Of a stretch of DNA of 64,000 bases, positions 17,102-25,640 are shown piece after piece (the first letter of the stretch is position 1; every line of letters begins with the position of its first letter). A model generated the notes under the pieces. The model was not told the DNA's origin. It made no database searches and worked only from the letters and a program-made list of their open reading frames with translations. The position numbers and the translations under genes were made by a program. This stretch comes from Phycisphaerae bacterium (lineage in GTDB: Bacteria > Planctomycetota > Phycisphaerae > UBA1845): NCBI GenBank assembly GCA_029260075.1, contig JAJDDY010000090.1, positions 1 through 64,000 of the forward strand, in the 5' to 3' direction.

Positions 17102-17722
17102 GTGACGAACATGAAAGCGACCAATATCACCTGGCACGAAGGCCACGTCGGTCGAGAAGAACGAGAGAAGCTGTTGAGTCAAAAGGGGGCGCTGATCTGG
17201 TTTACCGGGTTGAGCGCGTCGGGCAAGAGCACTATCGCATACACGCTTGAACATGCCCTGGTACAGCGCGGGCATCTCGCCTACGTGCTCGACGGCGACA
17301 ACATCCGCCACGGGCTCAACAAGAACCTTGGTTTTTCCGCCGAGGATCGAAAGGAGAACATCCGGCGTATCGCCGAGGTGGGCAAGCTATTCGTCGATAC
17401 GGGTGTGGTTACGCTGACGGCGTTCATCAGCCCGTACCGTGGCGATCGCGATGCCGCACGTGAGACCGTGGGCGAAGGTAACTTCTTCGAGGTGTTCTGT
17501 GACACGCCGCTGGCGGTTTGTGAAGATCGCGATCCGAAAGGACTGTACAAGAAGGCACGCGCGGGAGAGATCAAAGGGTTTACCGGAATCGACGATCCGT
17601 ATGAGGCGCCGAACAAACCCGAGATGGTTATCGACACGTCGAAGATGAGCCCGCAGGAGGCAGCCATCAGCCTTTGCGACATGCTCCAAGAGGCCGGGAA
17701 AATCAAGCCGATTTCGGAATAG
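17102..17722 (+). CDS. cysC: Adenylylsulfate kinase
   Basis: A 206-residue APS kinase that phosphorylates adenylyl sulfate at the 3' hydroxyl with ATP to form PAPS, for sulfate assimilation or sulfation. The P-loop GLSASGKST lies near residues 37-45, followed by the family motifs [46 protein letters not shown] and [13 protein letters not shown]. Start GTG was chosen because GGAG at 17091-17094 is spaced 7 nt from it. It stands alone without an ATP sulfurylase (cysD/N) neighbour, so it may supply PAPS from APS made elsewhere. Length is typical. Confidence 0.95.
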   Translation: MTNMKATNITWHEGHVGREEREKLLSQKGALIWFTGLSASGKSTIAYTLEHALVQRGHLAYVLDGDNIRHGLNKNLGFSAEDRKENIRRIAEVGKLFVDTGVVTLTAFISPYRGDRDAARETVGEGNFFEVFCDTPLAVCEDRDPKGLYKKARAGEIKGFTGIDDPYEAPNKPEMVIDTSKMSPQEAAISLCDMLQEAGKIKPISE

Positions 17723-17792
17723 AATGCAAGCGATTTGAAGGAAACCCTTCGCACGCTGCGCGGGGCTTCCGTCGTTGTCGTTGTGGCGCTAT

Positions 17793-17930
17793 CAGCCTGT
17801 TGAATAAGTGTGGCACCGGCTTCCAGCCGGTGATCCATTAGCGATTTCCGCCTCTTGACCGGGACAAATCCCGTTGTCACGGGCGGGTTCGCGGCGACGT
17901 GATTGAATATCAGACTTGTTCAACAGACTG
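17793..17930. mobile_element. MITE-like element, CAGACTGTTGAACAA ends (copy 1)
   Basis: Imperfect terminal inverted repeats CAGCCTGTTGAATAAG and CTTGTTCAACAGACTG flank about 138 bp with the internal palindrome CACCGGCTTCCAGCCGGTG. No coding capacity. Lies between cysC and the HAD-like gene; the long in-frame extension of that gene into this element is not considered real. Confidence 0.75.
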
Positions 17931-17976
17931 CTTTCGTACGCCGGACGGTCCGGTGGATTCGGATGCGGAAAGATTT

Positions 17977-18645
17977 ATGCGGATTCTGATCGAATTCGAC
18001 GGGCTGATCATCGACCTGGCGCCGACCTGGTACGCCGTCCACAAGACCGTGACGGCGGCGCTGGCTTGGTCGTCACTTGATCAAGGTAGGTATTGGCGGC
18101 TGACGCGCAGGCAGGGGCGACAGGCGGACGTGCTGCCCGGAGCGAGTTCCGTCAAGGTCGATGACTACCACCGGCGGTTCGATGAGCAGGTTGAGTCGGA
18201 CGACGTTCTGTCGCAAGCGACGCTACACGAGGACGTTCGTGACACGCTCTTGGCACTTAGTAAGCACGCCACGCTCGTGATGATTACGACCGGGTCGAAT
18301 CTGGCGGCCCGTAAGGGGTTTCTTGATCGCAATAAGCTTGGCCCTCTGTTCGAGCGGGCAGTCAAGCTCGACCCGGACCCTCGGCGTCGACCGGCGGAGT
18401 TGCGAGTTCTCGCGGGCGGCGATCCGAGAACGATTGTCGTATCCACGGCCGAGACGCTGCTGCGTGCCGCGGGATCTTCCGATCTGTTTGCACTGGGGGT
18501 GTCCTCCGGCGCCTGCCTGCCCGCCCGCCTTCATCAGGCCGGCGCAGCTGTCGTGTTTCGCGATCTCTCCGATCTAACCGATACGTTGGCCACCGGTGCG
18601 CAGGATCTTGTTCGTGCCGGCTTGCTCCCCGCGCCGCTGGGTTGA
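17977..18645 (+). CDS. HAD-superfamily protein with degenerate active site
   Basis: About 222 residues with the layout of a phosphoglycolate-phosphatase-like HAD hydrolase: motif I MRILIEFDGLIIDLAPTW, helical cap, motif II VMITTGS, a basic motif III region (KLDPDPRRRPAELR) and motif IV area RTIVVSTAETLLRAAGSS. The nucleophile Asp of DxDG is replaced by Glu (EFDG), and the acidic residues of motif IV that hold magnesium are missing (STAE instead of GDxxxD). The fold is likely kept, but phosphatase activity is doubtful. ATG 17977 was chosen since the frame further upstream lies in a MITE-like repeat. Possible role in ligand binding or regulation is unknown. Confidence 0.7.
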   Translation: MRILIEFDGLIIDLAPTWYAVHKTVTAALAWSSLDQGRYWRLTRRQGRQADVLPGASSVKVDDYHRRFDEQVESDDVLSQATLHEDVRDTLLALSKHATLVMITTGSNLAARKGFLDRNKLGPLFERAVKLDPDPRRRPAELRVLAGGDPRTIVVSTAETLLRAAGSSDLFALGVSSGACLPARLHQAGAAVVFRDLSDLTDTLATGAQDLVRAGLLPAPLG

Positions 18646-18689
18646 ACGGATCTTGCGGCGGATGGTTGCTTCAAGTCGCAACGATTTCC

Positions 18690-18869
18690 TTCAGGACGTG
18701 TGTGAGAAGCCCCTTTCCGAGCCGCGCCCGTACGGAATTGGTCCCGTTTCAAGTGCGAAGACCGCTCCCTGACGGTCGCGGCTCGGTTCGAAGCACTCTT
18801 CTACAACACCCATTGAGACGGTGCGGTTCTATCGTGAACACCCATTGAGACTGTGCGGCTCTATCGTGA
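18690..18869. repeat. Palindromic repeat (core 18719-18784) plus 32-bp tandem repeat
   Basis: Core GAGCCGCGCCCGTACGGAAT...GACGGTCGCGGCTC. Its right flank runs into two copies of a 32-bp unit (18806-18837 and 18838-18869; ACACCCATTGAGAC(G/T)(G/T)TGCGG..CTATCGTGA) that differ at two or three positions, a recent local duplication. Confidence 0.8.
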
Positions 18870-18935
18870 CATCATGTTGCCAGTCGGCTGGACGTTGGAC
18901 AATCAAAGTAGGCGAGTTCGGCGATATTGCGGCGT

Positions 18936-19382
18936 CTATGCCGACGGATCGACCGGTGGGCTCGGCTGCTGTGGTTGGCGCGGTTTGAGGGCGATGAGAT
19001 TGAGGCGTGCCTCGCGGAGCAGTTCTCCGTTGGAGATGATCTGTACGCGGTAGGGCCCTGGTTCGGGAAACGTCAATCCGTGAAACTGCAGGGCGAGGTT
19101 GGCGATGGAGCGAGGGTCTTTGAACTTGACCTTGCCGCGACCGGCTACGATTGGCGGGCGGGCGTCGTTGATGTCGACGATGCGGATTTCGAATTCGGTC
19201 TCGTCGTAGCCTTCGGTTAGCGCGACGAAGACGCAAAGTTGCGGATGCGAAGCGGGGAACGCGCGGGCGTGGATCTTGCTGAACATGCCGATCAGCGACT
19301 GCTTTCCGGTCATCCTATCGGTGATGATCTGATCGCAGACGATCAACGCCAGTACGTCGGGGGCTGGTTTGCTTGCGGGCAT
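18936..19382 (-). CDS. DUF6941-like hypothetical protein
   Basis: About 148 residues, no signal peptide or membrane segment. It opens with the conserved stretch LALIVCDQIITDRMTGKQSL, IGMFSKIHARAFPASHP, LCVFVALTEGYDETEFEIRI, and continues as a beta-rich sequence (GPYRVQIISNGELLREARL), which I recall as DUF6941, common in planctomycetes and of unknown function. The all-beta, immunoglobulin-like look suggests a structural or binding role. Start ATG 19382 is preferred over a longer frame since the conserved part begins close to it. The C-terminal tail is Pro-rich. Confidence 0.7.
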   Translation of the reverse strand: MPASKPAPDVLALIVCDQIITDRMTGKQSLIGMFSKIHARAFPASHPQLCVFVALTEGYDETEFEIRIVDINDARPPIVAGRGKVKFKDPRSIANLALQFHGLTFPEPGPYRVQIISNGELLREARLNLIALKPRQPQQPSPPVDPSA

Positions 19383-19526
19383 TGAACGTGCAACCTTTCG
19401 TGTAATCGCCTGTGCTATTCTATCCGACAATCGGACTCGGCGACAGGCGGCTGTTTGTTGGGGACAAAGGGACGTAGGGACAGAGGGTTCATCGCAAGAC
19501 CTCTAACACATTTTCTCGCACACGCT

Positions 19527-19695
19527 CTAGTGCTTTGTCACAGCTAAGACTTTGGGTTGCGTTTGTCTGATCAGAGCCGTGGGCGCTAGCCCTCGGACCG
19601 GTCCCACCGCTAGCGCGGAGGGCTCTGACCGGCGCGCCTGGTTCCGCTGGTGCGGGCGGCGACAACCCGAACATTAAGGTGTGACAGAGCTCTAG
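19527..19695. mobile_element. MITE-like element, CTAG ends, type 3 (copy 1)
   Basis: 169 bp with terminal inverted repeats CTAGTGCTTTGTCACA and TGTGACAGAGCTCTAG (13 of 16 match). Internal palindrome TCAGAGCC..CGCTAGC / GCTAGCG..GGGCTCTGA. No coding capacity. The terminal CTAG at 19692-19695 contains the stop codon of the anti-sigma gene on the minus strand. A half copy of the type-2 arm (ATCGCAAGACC...TCTCGCACACGCTC) directly abuts the left end at 19493-19526. Confidence 0.85.
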
Positions 19696-19988
19696 GAGGA
19701 ATCTTTGGAAGGATTCTCGGCGACCGCTGTTGCGATGCGCGAACTGGCTTCGTCGGAAAGCCGAGTCCGTTCTACGTCAGTGACCGATTCGACGTCGAGT
19801 CGTTGCTGGATGGCTGATCGAATGAGCATGGTTTGATGGCGAAACCGGCGGCATGATCGACAAGATATGGCGTGCAGCCTAACGGCCCAGCGTTCGAGGG
19901 TTGGCAGGTTCTGGTCCAGCGATTGCGAGACGAGCCTTGTAGATTCGTCACACTTGAGCGCCAGCAGCATTTTGATACTTCGCCACAT
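19692..19988 (-). CDS. Soluble zf-HC2-like putative anti-sigma factor
   Basis: About 98 residues. The pattern KCDESTRLVSQSLDQNLPT, LERWAVRLHAISCRSCRRF (Cys, His-x3-Cys-x2-Cys) is that of the zinc-binding anti-sigma domain (ZAS/zf-HC2). The remainder is helical with no membrane span, unlike classical membrane-bound anti-sigmas. Its ATG overlaps the ECF sigma stop (TGATG), so it is translationally coupled to the factor it most likely inhibits. The stop TAG lies inside the terminal CTAG of an adjacent MITE-like element, so the last codons may have been shaped by that insertion. Confidence 0.75.
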   Translation of the reverse strand: MWRSIKMLLALKCDESTRLVSQSLDQNLPTLERWAVRLHAISCRSCRRFRHQTMLIRSAIQQRLDVESVTDVERTRLSDEASSRIATAVAENPSKDSS

Positions 19989-20635
19989 CAGCCTTCGTCC
20001 TTTTGAACTTCGCGCAAGAACCAGTTGCGTTCGAGACATTGTCGGAGCGACATTCGCGCACGGTAGAGCCGTGCCCCAAGATTGGTCGTCGTGATCGCCA
20101 GGATCTTACATATCTGCTCGGTCTTCACGCCTTCCATTTCACGAAGCACGAACGCGTTGCGCACACCGTCCGGTAGCTTGGCCATGCATTGGTCCAGGAT
20201 ACGCCAAAAGTCGCCGGCGGACATGGATTCGGTCGTGCTGCGCGGCCAACTGGCTACCTTGTTCTTCCAGTGTCCGTGTTTGTCGAAGAAAACGCGCGTA
20301 AGTTCGTCTTGTTCGCTTGCGTCGTTGGTCGTGCGGTCTCGGGATTGTTTGCGGAAATGGTCGGCGATTTTGTTTCGGAGAATGCCGGTCATCCACGTTC
20401 GCTCCGTCGCTTGACCAGCGAACGTCCCTTGGGCACGCAGCGCGGCAAGAAACGTTTCCTGCACGATCTCCTCAGCCACAGCGTGATCGCGCACGCGAAT
20501 CAGCGCGAAGCGATACAGGGCGTCACCGTGGAGATCAACCCACTCGTTCGGCGAGGATTGCGTGTTTCGTTGGGATGTTTCTGGATTGCGCATTGGTTGG
20601 CCCGGTACGCGCGATCGTGTCGTCGCCCACGGCAT
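19988..20635 (-). CDS. ECF-type RNA polymerase sigma factor
   Basis: Up to 215 residues; an alternative start lies 14 codons downstream (MRNPETSQ). Region 2 is DALYRFALIRVRDHAVAEEI, VQETFLAALRAQ, and WMTGILRNKIADHFRKQSRD for the -10 element. Region 4 is LPDGVRNAFVLREMEGVKTE, QICKILAITTTNLGARLYRA with the -35 helix-turn-helix. A longer than usual linker (about 50 residues with HGHWKNKVASWP) separates them, typical of several planctomycete ECF groups. It is followed directly by the coupled ZAS-type anti-sigma gene, a standard signal-response pair. The signal cannot be inferred. Confidence 0.9.
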   Translation of the reverse strand: MPWATTRSRVPGQPMRNPETSQRNTQSSPNEWVDLHGDALYRFALIRVRDHAVAEEIVQETFLAALRAQGTFAGQATERTWMTGILRNKIADHFRKQSRDRTTNDASEQDELTRVFFDKHGHWKNKVASWPRSTTESMSAGDFWRILDQCMAKLPDGVRNAFVLREMEGVKTEQICKILAITTTNLGARLYRARMSLRQCLERNWFLREVQKDEG

Positions 20636-20710
20636 TCCGACACGTGCGGCTTATGGTACCAGACGCGCGGTTGAGATGGAATGGGGATCGGGCACGTCTC
20701 GGCCAATCCA

Positions 20711-20780
20711 GCACATGGCCGCGCTGCGCTTGGCCATGGCACCCAATGGCTGCGGTACCCAAATCGTTATGGCACCCAAC
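20711..20780. repeat. Palindromic repeat CATGGCC-GCGCTGCGC-GGCCATG (copy 1)
   Basis: CATGGCC / GGCCATG arms flank GCGCTGCGC, followed by GGCACCCAA motifs. A second copy lies at 39911-39945. It sits between the ECF sigma gene and the divergent end of the sulfatase-fold gene. Confidence 0.75.
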
Positions 20781-20853
20781 GCGCGGGACCGCCAAAAGTC
20801 GAGCCGCCTTTTCAGAAACGGCACGAGCACTCACCGCGTGGGCGCCGCCTCGC

Positions 20854-22353
20854 TTATTGATCGTTTTCCCCGTCCTCGCGTTCGTCGTCGACGTATCCCA
20901 TTCCGCGAAGTTTCAATAGTAGTTTTTCGTCGGCTATGGGGGCTACGCCTGGGCCGGGTAGGTTGCCGTGGAGGTAGTCTTGGGGGACGCCGCCTCGGTG
21001 GGGGTCTTTGGCTATCAGGTTTCGTAGGGCGCGGAGTGCGGGGTCGTTGCTGCTCACGGATAGGGGCGTTAGTTCTTTGGGGTCGGTGCTGAGGTTGAAG
21101 GCTCTCGATTCGCGGATGGTGTTGGACATGCCGTGGCGGACGACTGTCTTGATGGGCCAATCCACTTGGCCTCGCCACAGTCCGCCGCCGGCGCAGGTAC
21201 CTTCGCAAAGGATCGATCGCGGTTGTGGGCTTGGTCGTATGGAGACGCCGTCCAAGTTCTTCGCTGGTGGAAGACCGACGACTTGCAGAATCATTGGGGT
21301 TACGTCGATTAGCGATACCGGGATCGATTCCCGCGTGCCGTGGGCGCCGGCGGTCGTTGACTCAGGTCGCGCGGTCTGCGGATAGCGGATCATTAGCGGT
21401 ACGCGGAGCATTTCGTCGTAGACGTTGACCTCGTGCCAGAACCAGTATTCGTGCTCCATCATGCTTTCGCCGTGGTCGGCGGTGAAAATGATGACGGCGT
21501 TGTCGGTCAGGCCTAGATTCGTGTAGGCGTCGAGCAATCGGCCGACTTCGCGATCGGTGTAGGCGATCTCTTCGTCGTAGCGATCGACGTAGTCGTTGCC
21601 GTCGGTGACGTCCGGCTCGCGTGCGTATCGAGGGACGCGGGCGGGGTCGATCGTGACGACCTCGTCGTGCGAGAAGTCGACCGGTTTGTCAGCGGGTGGG
21701 CGATAGGGTCCGTGGGGGTCGATGTAGTGGACCCAGAGAAAGTGCGGTCGATTGGGACTTCGCTTCGTGGTGAGCCAGTCGATGGCGGCGTCCGTGGTTC
21801 GCGCCGCGCGACGCTCGAACATGTCTTCGCGAAACGGCTCGCGTTCGTCGACGCGGTCGTCGTAGTGATCGAATCGCCCACCGAGCGCGCTCGCCGAGTC
21901 AGCCAACACGGCGTTCGATACGACAGCCGCCGTTTGAAACCCGGCTTGCCGCAATCGGTCGGTGATCGTGATTTCGCTTGTGGGAAGTTTCTGTGCGATC
22001 AAGCGGACGCCGTGGTGGTGTGGATAGCGCCCGGTCAGTATCGACATGACGCTCGGGATCGTGCTGGGCGCGACGGAATAGGCTCGCTCGTAGACGTGCC
22101 CGGACTCGAAGAACGCGTCGACGTTCGGCGTGGTCGGTCGGTGGTATCCATACAGACCGACATGGTCGGCGCGGAGTGTGTCGACGCAGATGAGCAAGAC
22201 GTTCGGGGCTGAAGTCAACTGCGTGTTGAAGTTGGTGACTGACTGTTGCGAGGGGTTCAGTCCGTGGACCGGGCGCAACGCGTCGGACAGTCCGCCGGCT
22301 ACGCCGATGGCCAGCATCACACAGCCCATGCCAATGATCGTTGATCGACTCAT
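20854..22353 (-). CDS. Sulfatase-fold (alkaline phosphatase superfamily) hydrolase
   Basis: About 499 residues with an N-terminal signal/anchor helix (IIGMGCVMLAIGVAGGLSDAL). The sulfatase fold shows PNVLLICVDTLRADHVGLYG (metal Asp residues), the nucleophile region SVAPSTIPSVMSILTGRYPH, and FTADHGESMMEHE (metal Asp/His). Classical sulfatases have Cys or Ser (oxidised to formylglycine) in CxPxR; here the position is Thr in TIPSxxS, as in phosphodiesterase or phosphoethanolamine/phosphoglycerol transferase members. A phosphoester or phospho-transfer role on an envelope glycan is therefore at least as likely as sulfatase activity. It is last in a minus-strand group with two glycosyltransferase genes. 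Start ATG 22353 precedes the hydrophobic segment. Confidence 0.8.
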   Translation of the reverse strand: MSRSTIIGMGCVMLAIGVAGGLSDALRPVHGLNPSQQSVTNFNTQLTSAPNVLLICVDTLRADHVGLYGYHRPTTPNVDAFFESGHVYERAYSVAPSTIPSVMSILTGRYPHHHGVRLIAQKLPTSEITITDRLRQAGFQTAAVVSNAVLADSASALGGRFDHYDDRVDEREPFREDMFERRAARTTDAAIDWLTTKRSPNRPHFLWVHYIDPHGPYRPPADKPVDFSHDEVVTIDPARVPRYAREPDVTDGNDYVDRYDEEIAYTDREVGRLLDAYTNLGLTDNAVIIFTADHGESMMEHEYWFWHEVNVYDEMLRVPLMIRYPQTARPESTTAGAHGTRESIPVSLIDVTPMILQVVGLPPAKNLDGVSIRPSPQPRSILCEGTCAGGGLWRGQVDWPIKTVVRHGMSNTIRESRAFNLSTDPKELTPLSVSSNDPALRALRNLIAKDPHRGGVPQDYLHGNLPGPGVAPIADEKLLLKLRGMGYVDDEREDGENDQ

Positions 22354-22399
22354 GATGGCATCACCTTCTTCAATGCGGCGTCTCACGGGCGACCCGACG

Positions 22400-22508
22400 C
22401 AAGGAGAGGAGCGAGAAGGGATTCACGCTCCAGCTCAAAGGAGAGGAGCGAGAAAGGATTCACGCTCCAGCTCATGTTCACGCTCCAGCTCATGTTCACG
22501 CTCCAGCC
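22400..22508. repeat. Hairpin repeats of the GAGAA(A/G)GGATTCA family, with decayed copies
   Basis: Two full units, GAGCG-AGAAGGGATTCA-CGCTC and GAGCG-AGAAAGGATTCA-CGCTC, separated by CAGCTCAAAGGAGAG, then two truncated ATGTTCACGCTCCAGCTC units in tandem. Located between the GT39-like gene and the sulfatase-fold gene. Confidence 0.8.
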
Positions 22509-22566
22509 TTATGATGGACTCACCTTGTTGAGTCGGGCGTCTTTCGGTTGGGTCCGAAAACCAGGA

Positions 22567-24111
22567 TCACCCTGGTGTTACATCGTCAGATTCAGGCTGC
22601 GGCATTGGTTTGGATCGTGGGACGGCTGCGGTCGACGCCGTTGGTGACGCTTCGGCGATGTACAGCGTGCATCGGGCCAGAGTGCGCAGTGGCCGGGCCG
22701 GTTGGTATCGATCGAATCCCTCAACGCGGTCGTTCCAGTGTTCCGCGAGCGGTCGAGTCCGATCCGCCGTGATCAGCACTACGTCGGTAGATGGGTCGGA
22801 CGGAAGTTTTGGCGGTGATAGTTTTCGTTGCAGTAGATAGTATCGCATGGCTGGTGTGTAGCGCATGAGCACAGCCGCGCGATCGCTACCGGCGTGTTCG
22901 TACGCGTCGACGAGCGAGGGCACGTCAACCACGACGTTCGGTTCGGAGGTGAGGTACGGTTGATCGGAGACGTTCGCAAGCTGCTGTGCCGATGCGGCTA
23001 TGACCGCGACGCCTACTGTGACGCCGCAAAGTTGTCGGCCCCACGGTGTTCGCCAGAGCAGGGCCAACTCTACGAGGCCGGACATCACGCAGGCGACGTA
23101 TAGTGGATAGGCGAACATCCACGCACGCGGGCGGAAGGGCGCGGACAGAAGTGTGACCACGACCACCGATCCCAATAGCACGAGTAGCGGTAGGAAGTAT
23201 GACCAGGATCGGTGACGCCACACGGCCAGCAAGTAGGCGGCGCCGCCGAGAATCCAAACGACACTCATTGCGTCGCCGGCGTCGCGCAGCCACACGTCTA
23301 ACGTAGCTCCGAGCATGCGTGTCGGCGTGTCGATGTGATGCTGCCAGACGGCGTAGGGATATCGCGCCGTGGCGATTGCTTCTGATGGACCTTGGTAGAT
23401 CAGAATCGGAAGGTATAGCAGCGTTGTGAACGCGACGCATAGACCGACGCTGAAGATGGTAGCTTTGATCAGTGCGCTTCGTTGTTCGCGGTCGCGTTCG
23501 AAGAGTATCGCCTTCCCGATCAACGCCAGAAACAAACCGACAGCCGGGCAGACCATTATTGGTATCGTGTAGGCGCCCACCGATGCGGTCGCCGCCCAGC
23601 CCAACCACCAGCGTCGTTGGCTTGGCTGATTCGCTAGGCGCACCGTGACGCCGACCAGAAGTGTGGCCATTAACGTAAGCCATGAATAGCCGCGTGCGTT
23701 CGTTGAGTATTCGATCAACTGAGAGGAGCCGCAGACCGTGGCTGCGATAAACAACGCGAGACCATATCGGCTGAACAACATCCAACCCATCCAAGCGGAC
23801 GCGGGAATCAGCGCCACGCCGGCGACGAGCGCGGGTGTGCGTATCGCCGCCGGTGTCGTGCCGAACAGATGACGCGACACTGTCACCAGAAGATTGTGGA
23901 ACACGTGGTTGGCGGGAACGTAGTGGGTGGCCACGTGCCAGGGAGATTGCAAGCCGTACCGTAGGAAGCTGTAGCTTTCGTCGTAGCGCATGGGGTGGTT
24001 GATGAACGACCAGCGGACGGCGGCACCTAGTATGGTCAGTGCAACCAAACTGAGGAGAAACCACAGGCGTCTGTTGTTGGTTTCGGGAACCGTTGAGCAG
24101 GCTGTGATCAT
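22567..24111 (-). CDS. GT39/ArnT-like polyprenyl-linked glycosyltransferase
   Basis: A 514-residue multi-span membrane protein with about ten hydrophobic segments. The first periplasmic loop carries the family acidic motif HPMRYDESYSFLRYG (Asp-Glu, proposed catalytic base of GT-C enzymes such as ArnT/PMT). The C-terminal 120 residues form a soluble periplasmic domain. GT-C enzymes move a sugar from a polyprenyl phosphate donor to lipid or protein acceptors on the outer face of the inner membrane. It lies 62 nt after another GT-C gene on the same strand and upstream of a sulfatase-fold gene, which suggests envelope glycan decoration. The substrate cannot be told from sequence. Confidence 0.8.
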   Translation of the reverse strand: MITACSTVPETNNRRLWFLLSLVALTILGAAVRWSFINHPMRYDESYSFLRYGLQSPWHVATHYVPANHVFHNLLVTVSRHLFGTTPAAIRTPALVAGVALIPASAWMGWMLFSRYGLALFIAATVCGSSQLIEYSTNARGYSWLTLMATLLVGVTVRLANQPSQRRWWLGWAATASVGAYTIPIMVCPAVGLFLALIGKAILFERDREQRSALIKATIFSVGLCVAFTTLLYLPILIYQGPSEAIATARYPYAVWQHHIDTPTRMLGATLDVWLRDAGDAMSVVWILGGAAYLLAVWRHRSWSYFLPLLVLLGSVVVVTLLSAPFRPRAWMFAYPLYVACVMSGLVELALLWRTPWGRQLCGVTVGVAVIAASAQQLANVSDQPYLTSEPNVVVDVPSLVDAYEHAGSDRAAVLMRYTPAMRYYLLQRKLSPPKLPSDPSTDVVLITADRTRPLAEHWNDRVEGFDRYQPARPLRTLARCTLYIAEASPTASTAAVPRSKPMPQPESDDVTPG

Positions 24112-24173
24112 GGGTAGTCAAGGAATCTTCAACAGGCCTCGGGGCGGGCGCAACCGTATCTTGGCTGCACCCA

Positions 24174-25640
24174 TCAATCTTTTTTTCGGACATTCGGAGC
24201 GGGTGCTGAAGATGAGGTGCGGTCGAGATTGGCGGTTTCTACGGGCTTAGTGGTCGCTGCGTGGTCCGCGCCGGTCCAAACCGGAAGCAGTGCGACCAGT
24301 ATCATCAGCGGGACCATCGGGACGCGGAATCTCGGGTCGATCTGTGGTGTGGCGGCGAGGAGCAGTGCGATCGTACACGCCAGGGGAAAATAGGCCGGCT
24401 CGAAGCGAATCGCTCCACGCGCCAGGCGGACCAGGAGTAGGCCGAGCAGGACGAGGTAGGCTGCTGCTTTGACCGAAGATGTTAGGCGTGTTGCGGGGAC
24501 ACCGTTGGCCGGCCAAAGCGCCAGGTTGAGGGGGAACGTCAGAATTGACATGCATCGAGCCGTGCAACAGGCGAGTGTGCGTAGCGGGTCGTCGAGCAGG
24601 TCGGATCGGCCGATGGCTGCGAGTTCGTCGGAGACGGCGAACGAGTCGGCCGTCGTTCGGTTGCCTTGGGCGAGGTTGTCCCAGTGCAGGTTGGCGCGGG
24701 TGGCTTCGTCGATGTTGGGCATGCGCGATCGAAGACGTTCGTCGATCTGTTCCCAGACGGCGTGTGGCGCATTTCGCTTGGACGGATCGAGCGTCGTTTC
24801 GAGATAGCGATCTTGCGTTCGGCCATCGCGCCATAGGGTGACTTCGGTGGCTTTGAAGTAGGCCATGACCACACCGCCTTGGTCCGAAAGTGCGAAGTGA
24901 CCCGACACGTATTGATTACGCGCCATCCATGATCCGACCACGCCGAAGCACGCCACGGCGAAGGCGATTGTAGCGATGCACGACACCTTGGCGCGCGAGC
25001 GTCCGTGGTGTTGTCGACGCGTGCGAAACCATTGAACCATTAGTCCGATCAGCAGGGCGATGGGAATCAGTAGGGCGATGGGTCGCACGAGCACCGCGAA
25101 CCCGGCCAGCGCGCCGGCGATGGTGTATCGAGCGAGGGAGCGGGTTTCCATCGCTCGCTGCCATGCCAACCACGTCAAGAGCATGACGGTGACGAAAACC
25201 GTCGTGGACATCAGCCAGAACGAATAGAACACGCCGTACGGTTCGAGCAGGAACATGTAGGCTGCGATCGTGGCGCGGCGATGGGTCATCCATCGCCGGC
25301 AGAGGATGAAAAAGATAGCTACGTTCAGCACGGCAAGCATTTGCTGAAGGAGCACCATGGCTATGGGGCAGTCGCCGACGATAAGCATCGGACCGGCTAG
25401 AACAAGTGGATAACCCGGCGTGCGCCAGGTGTCTGATGTGAGTGGGGGGGCGTCGGTTTGACTGAAGACCCCGTGGAGCGAGATATTGCGGGCGATGTTG
25501 AAATATTCGGTGCAGTCGAGCGAACGAAATGCGTAGCCCTCGATGCTACCGGTTCGTGCGACCACCGCGCCGAGAACAGCGGCGTGGAACAGGGTCGATA
25601 CGAGAAGTAGCTTGATCAGCGGGCGTTTGATGGACCACAT
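24174..25640 (-). CDS. GT39-like membrane glycosyltransferase
   Basis: A 488-residue polytopic membrane protein. The first loop carries SLDCTEYFNIARNISLHGVF followed by TWRTPGYPLVLA, the pattern of GT39/PMT-like (ArnT-superfamily) enzymes where the D/E pair and RTPGYP motif line the catalytic site. Ten or so hydrophobic helices follow, and the C-terminal tail is soluble and Ser/Pro-rich. It is the first of the pair with the gene at 22567-24111 and probably transcribed with it. The two share architecture but little obvious sequence, so they may use different acceptors. Confidence 0.8.
   Translation of the reverse strand: MWSIKRPLIKLLLVSTLFHAAVLGAVVARTGSIEGYAFRSLDCTEYFNIARNISLHGVFSQTDAPPLTSDTWRTPGYPLVLAGPMLIVGDCPIAMVLLQQMLAVLNVAIFFILCRRWMTHRRATIAAYMFLLEPYGVFYSFWLMSTTVFVTVMLLTWLAWQRAMETRSLARYTIAGALAGFAVLVRPIALLIPIALLIGLMVQWFRTRRQHHGRSRAKVSCIATIAFAVACFGVVGSWMARNQYVSGHFALSDQGGVVMAYFKATEVTLWRDGRTQDRYLETTLDPSKRNAPHAVWEQIDERLRSRMPNIDEATRANLHWDNLAQGNRTTADSFAVSDELAAIGRSDLLDDPLRTLACCTARCMSILTFPLNLALWPANGVPATRLTSSVKAAAYLVLLGLLLVRLARGAIRFEPAYFPLACTIALLLAATPQIDPRFRVPMVPLMILVALLPVWTGADHAATTKPVETANLDRTSSSAPAPNVRKKD

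Noticed and set aside
22400-22508. CRISPR array (spaced GGATTCACGCTCC repeats)
   Set aside because: Only two full units with short, similar spacers and truncated copies; the same hairpins are scattered elsewhere, so they are dispersed repeats.
22925-24193. 422-aa frame overlapping the GT39-like gene
   Set aside because: Arg/Ser-rich shadow translation of a membrane protein gene in another frame; no domain.
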